From NCBI GenBank assembly GCA_002325605.1, contig DCSM01000154.1:1-8164 (forward strand): a DNA stretch of 8,164 bases, read 5' to 3'. The stretch is from Chloroflexaceae bacterium UBA1466. Its GTDB lineage: Bacteria > Chloroflexota > Chloroflexia > Chloroflexales > Chloroflexaceae. Below, piece after piece: positions 6,101 through 8,164 of this stretch. The notes beneath the pieces were generated by a model. It saw only the letters and a program-made list of their open reading frames with translations. It was not told the DNA's origin and made no database searches. Positions within the stretch are counted from its first letter, which is position 1. The number at the start of each line of letters is the position of its first letter. The position numbers and the translations under genes were made by a program.

Positions 6101-8164
6101 CAAGGTTGCTGCTGCCGCCAATGCTGTTTCGCGCTGGTCTGCTTGTAATGCCAGCAGTTCGTGCAACCGCATCCGCTCACCTACCGACTCGCGCATCTGT
6201 TGCGGATAGCGGCTTGTGACGTACTCTGCCAAGAACTCGTTTGTTGTATCGCTGCTCAATGTTCCTTGCTCATTGGTCAGGGGAGCTTCGTGGGCACTGT
6301 TGCGTAGTGCCAAGCCCGGTGCCGCTTTGGGAGCCGATTCCTCCGCCGATGCTACACTCACCACGTTGAAGCACTCTTGCGATACCGGTGGCAATGTCCC
6401 TGGTTCCCAAGCCGTTGTCACCTGATTAAGCGGATTTGCCACTACCAATGGACTAGTCGGGCGGCTCTTCGTTCCCGCTGGCACATACGCATTGATGAGG
6501 GTCTCTGTTCCCATCGTCTTTTCTACGGTCAAACGATAGGATGTTTTGCCCCGTCCAAGCACTTCAACGCGCAACGTTCCGTTGTAGCGGGCTTGCCACC
6601 GTACTTGCTCGACTGCTTTTGTTGTCTCACTAACCAACGTTGGCGTAAACCCTTCACGCGGTCCCCAACCATACAGGTCAGCATCGCCACTGTAGGTCGT
6701 CAGGGTGAGGGTGACAATCTCCGATGCCTGTACTGGTACATGGTAAACGTTACGTTCACCATCTTTCAATTGTTGCCGATTGCCAACCAGGGTTACTTCC
6801 ATCAAACTATCTCGTTCGATGCGGGATTGCTTGCCTTTCCCGTTGTCTTCACTGGCTACTTGTACGGTGAGATACTTCACACCATCACCAGCAGAGAGGG
6901 TGTAGGGTATTTTGCTCGTATAGGGCAACCAACCAGAGCTACTCTTGACCATCCATTGGTTTGCCTGAGCATTCCAAAACCACTCTTGTACCTGGACCGA
7001 CTTTGCCGTTTCGCTGGCAAAGATACTGAGATTGATAGCCCGACTTTGCACCACATCGGCGTTATCCACCGCGAACTCTGCCCACAACAGATTTTCTGGT
7101 TGAGCCAATGTGGGGTCTACCGTCACGGTGACGGCTGCCGTTCCTGTAAACAGCTTGTCTGGTATGCCCACCCATGTGCCGTTGATGAGCAACCGTATGG
7201 GCAATGCTCCTGCTTTCGCTTGGGGGGCTACTATTCCCTGGAAGATCAACCGCGAGCGTTCGCCCATCCACAGTGTGGTTTCATTTCGCGTCACCGTTCC
7301 TGCCAACACTGCGTCGGTCTCACCTTTTGTGGAGAAGGCAAGGGCCGGATCAGCATTTTCCACCGTTATCTCTTGCGGAAGAATGACACTCGGCGCAGCG
7401 TTGATTTCTTGCTGCCCGGTGTTATCCATTTGAACCGTCACGGTCACTTTATCGCCCGGACGCACGGTGGTTGGTTGCACAGTAATGCTGCTACCCTGCA
7501 ATTGTGGTTCGCCTTGCGGGAGCAACTCTATCGGACCATACGCAGTTTCCGCTTCAACGTTGCCCGCTTGATCTACCGCATGCCCATACACCGTATAACG
7601 ACCACTTGGTACTTCATTGATGCCGTCATACACCCATGTGCCTGCTGCGGTTTCTGTTGGATACAGCGTGTAATAATCGTTGTCGTTGTGCTTCAAGGTC
7701 AACACCATCGTGTTTGGTCCGGCATGCGTATCTGCATATGTTCCCTCAACAACCAACTGGTTATAACCCGCCGCTGTCTTGACGACTTCCATCCGAGTTT
7801 TCGCCGATGTTGGTGCGGTTTTGTCCAGCTTATAGGTCGTCGTAGCTACGGTTTGATGCCCCGCCGTGTCTGTTGCCCGCACCAAAAACGTTCGTTCATT
7901 TGTTTCCTGGTTCAACACCAATGGCGTTGCATACAGGTAGGGCAGATAATTGTTCCACGTTTTGCCATCATCCAGACTATAGTCGAGCGCGACGACACCA
8001 GAACCATACTCATCATCTACTGTCACCGTCGCGCTGATTGGCGACACATACCACCCATTTGAGCCTTTGGGTGCAACCGAATCCAGGGCAATTTCAATCG
8101 CTGGTGGGGTTGCATCTACCAGGAACGGATAGTGTGCCGTTGTCCCATAGCGACCATCTATCGT
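3149..8164 (-). CDS. Giant multidomain extracytoplasmic protein (Ig-like, PPC-like, eight regulatory-like repeats); N-terminus outside window
   Basis: The frame is uninterrupted from the stop at 3149 to the right edge, giving 1671 residues (numbered from the first codon in the window). The GTG at 8047 cuts into a domain and is not the start. Order of modules: Ig-like domain of the type with SGV..LDYSLDDGKTW (about 15-112); second Ig-like domain (113-212); DUF11/CARDB-like sandwich (222-350); unassigned beta-rich region (355-460); PPC-like domain with SGDADLYGWGP (465-548); low-complexity and helical linker (549-690); eight carboxypeptidase-regulatory-like repeats from 695 to about 1485; ZU5-like region with LADGTQIQIPP (1513-1650); tail RVYLPIVQR. 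Any signal peptide lies outside the window. No catalytic motif or clear membrane helix is visible in this portion. The architecture suggests a secreted or surface-attached structural, adhesive or carbohydrate-contacting protein; a missing N-terminal domain, such as a peptidase or glycosidase, could change that. A terminator follows. Exact function is unknown. Confidence 0.9.
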   Translation of the reverse strand, partial: TIDGRYGTTAHYPFLVDATPPAIEIALDSVAPKGSNGWYVSPISATVTVDDEYGSGVVALDYSLDDGKTWNNYLPYLYATPLVLNQETNERTFLVRATDTAGHQTVATTTYKLDKTAPTSAKTRMEVVKTAAGYNQLVVEGTYADTHAGPNTMVLTLKHNDNDYYTLYPTETAAGTWVYDGINEVPSGRYTVYGHAVDQAGNVEAETAYGPIELLPQGEPQLQGSSITVQPTTVRPGDKVTVTVQMDNTGQQEINAAPSVILPQEITVENADPALAFSTKGETDAVLAGTVTRNETTLWMGERSRLIFQGIVAPQAKAGALPIRLLINGTWVGIPDKLFTGTAAVTVTVDPTLAQPENLLWAEFAVDNADVVQSRAINLSIFASETAKSVQVQEWFWNAQANQWMVKSSSGWLPYTSKIPYTLSAGDGVKYLTVQVASEDNGKGKQSRIERDSLMEVTLVGNRQQLKDGERNVYHVPVQASEIVTLTLTTYSGDADLYGWGPREGFTPTLVSETTKAVEQVRWQARYNGTLRVEVLGRGKTSYRLTVEKTMGTETLINAYVPAGTKSRPTSPLVVANPLNQVTTAWEPGTLPPVSQECFNVVSVASAEESAPKAAPGLALRNSAHEAPLTNEQGTLSSDTTNEFLAEYVTSRYPQQMRESVGERMRLHELLALQADQRETALAAAATLQADEVNVHGRVLLPNGQPAASALVYRYTLDEGGFRDPSTIAITNDDGTFSFANVITGTYSMDVVPSDTNGTLTLLDARFTVTAPKISKDLGDYHLEAAPKHITGTVTRDGTTPLAGAIVGAYNDKGWQYVSDVTNSDGTFDLGVGGGNWLVFVNLQNDADWVFVGKGQTVSFVNDSTTKSQQVSLSVATAGGYVTGRVVLPNGNPLVPPANAKGTLNRYAKFNLFDIATDTEISLFIKSDGTFRLPAMFGTYHAWVWLNSRTYPDYLNPSIDPVTVVSGTVTLDDVQLLAKNATITGNVTDEYGNAVKDLYVDAWDENGVWIYGITDEQGAYTIQAREGTWDVRPYVASTSPYLFRGATQLLSLAANETATMNYQLLQATKTITGTVVDQVGKVLPNVKAWAYARYANETKPFQVVSVQNGKFRMNSLDGDVRVGLFLAPGSTYSFLNEATPASRIQSLLGTSPFAQAPLLQQEMAQQEQSLAAIVAQNGEVQLVLKANDATIRGQLQDANGKPITGVDGYVFVAPSKTSTTWQWSYIQAQDGTYRLPVADGTWYVSYHLNTDAYVSSPTAALEVTVAQGQTKEQPITLMALDDMMSGQVVDQDNNPMASVFVWVRMANLDFRVRTDQSGQFTVRFPSSASLQQAQDCRYYASPRSCQVDYAGNSTEIRDCIYSIPNACRSAMMASHLASTAAVSDVVLVVRRVNSFLVGQVFDANNQPLEQAFVAAYSNDNQSATGYSDSRGCFKLPTARDSRKETLWYVDARQEQRDSGSAGGLVLFGQTDTITVSDVTTSTSTLGVALTAENNVVSSNSLGIEPKGYLPAAERSTFKVAEGGNFTLADGTQIQIPPMSVPTSASEVQIVIEPTMYLPNTMYYTVHKYGYAITFYDTSGQQIVGSLTVPAQIVFRYAENGVDETKLLPALLINGNEWQVAQGFTADTSANKITVQTLNLGSWALVTENALMALGTPTQTTLARVYLPIVQR
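3152..3178 (-). other. C-terminal RVYLPIVQR tail, possible sorting or anchoring tag
   Basis: The last nine residues before the stop follow a short Thr-rich linker (GTPTQTTLA) and read as an aromatic-Leu-Pro-hydrophobic block ending in a basic residue. I recall similar tails (YLPLV/YLPIV plus Lys or Arg) on many exported Chloroflexota proteins. There is no LPxTG motif and no long C-terminal transmembrane helix. A role as a surface-sorting signal is inference. Confidence 0.5.
3712..6082 (-). repeat. Eight tandem carboxypeptidase-regulatory-like (CNA-B-like) domains
   Basis: Eight copies share a start of the form (I/V)xGxVxxxxGxPlxxa, followed by a Dg(t/s)F or similar turn about 35-50 residues later. 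Residue starts (window numbering) are 695 VHGRVLLPNGQP, 790 ITGTVTRDGTTP, 882 VTGRVVLPNGNP, 983 ITGNVTDEYGNA, 1071 ITGTVVDQVGKV, 1191 IRGQLQDANGKP, 1284 MSGQVVDQDNNP and 1396 LVGQVFDANNQP. They are diverged, so this is an old protein-level array and not a recent DNA duplication. Such transthyretin-like folds typically act as rigid spacers in surface proteins. Boundaries are approximate; copies 5 and 7 carry insertions. Confidence 0.8.
4064..4159 (-). other. Four-cysteine insertion inside the seventh regulatory-like repeat
   Basis: Residues 1336-1367 of the giant protein contain four Cys spaced C-x8-C-x13-C-x7-C, in a protein otherwise nearly free of cysteine. The two halves, DCRYYASPRSC and DCIYSIPNAC, look alike (DCxY...Pxx(C)), suggesting a small internal duplication. 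In an exported protein this could be a disulfide-stabilised loop or a metal-binding knuckle. It interrupts an otherwise ordinary beta-sandwich repeat. Confidence 0.6.

Noticed and set aside
8045..8047. GTG as the start codon of the large minus-strand gene
   Set aside because: The same frame stays open through the window edge, and the residues just upstream (VDATPPAIEIAL, then GWYVS) form the beginning of the Ig-like domain, so the true start is beyond 8164.
6377..8062. 561-codon open frame on the + strand
   Set aside because: It lies wholly antisense to the giant minus-strand gene, is rich in Cys, His, Arg and Trp with no recognisable domain, and has no promoter or ribosome-binding site that I can see. 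The minus-strand frame shows clear conserved domain repeats over the same bases.

Overview
This window probably comes from a member of the Chloroflexota, or a relative with similar biology. Two clues point that way: a very long secreted-type protein ending in ...RVYLPIVQR, a C-terminal pattern I associate with exported Chloroflexota proteins, and an archaeal-style thymidylate synthase fused to an MtrA-like domain. The assignment rests on family recognition only, with no database search. I see no RNA gene, mobile element, CRISPR array or replication origin.

Layout. At the left edge (2-31, + strand) is what looks like the last few codons of a truncated gene. It overlaps by ATGA the start of a CcdA/DsbD-type membrane thiol-redox transporter (28-924, +). 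This gene converges on, and overlaps by 7 bp, a minus-strand pair: dcd (918-1490), dCTP deaminase, and upstream of it a 474-residue two-domain thymidylate synthase-like protein (1487-2911). The pair is joined by another ATGA overlap and a Shine-Dalgarno inside the upstream gene. A strong-looking extended -10 promoter (2944-2971) drives the pair. The remaining 60% of the window (3149-8164, -) is the 3' part of one huge open reading frame. It encodes an extracytoplasmic multidomain protein of at least 1671 residues, with its N-terminus beyond the right edge. A textbook intrinsic terminator (3079-3109, -) separates it from the nucleotide operon.

How the genes fit together. Dcd makes dUTP from dCTP and the thymidylate synthase converts dUMP to dTMP, so the two coupled genes form a compact dTTP supply unit; a dUTPase step must come from elsewhere unless this Dcd also performs it. 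CcdA carries electrons across the membrane to extracytoplasmic thiols, for cytochrome c maturation or disulfide reduction, and is functionally separate. The giant protein consists mainly of beta-sandwich modules: Ig-like, a PPC-like domain, then eight carboxypeptidase-regulatory-like repeats and a ZU5-like terminal region. It is most likely a cell-surface or secreted structural or adhesive protein.

The points most worth a second look are: the MtrA-like/thymidylate synthase fusion that appears to have lost the cobalt-ligand histidine; a four-cysteine, internally duplicated insertion in the seventh regulatory-like repeat; and the C-terminal YLPIVQR tail, which may be a sorting signal.
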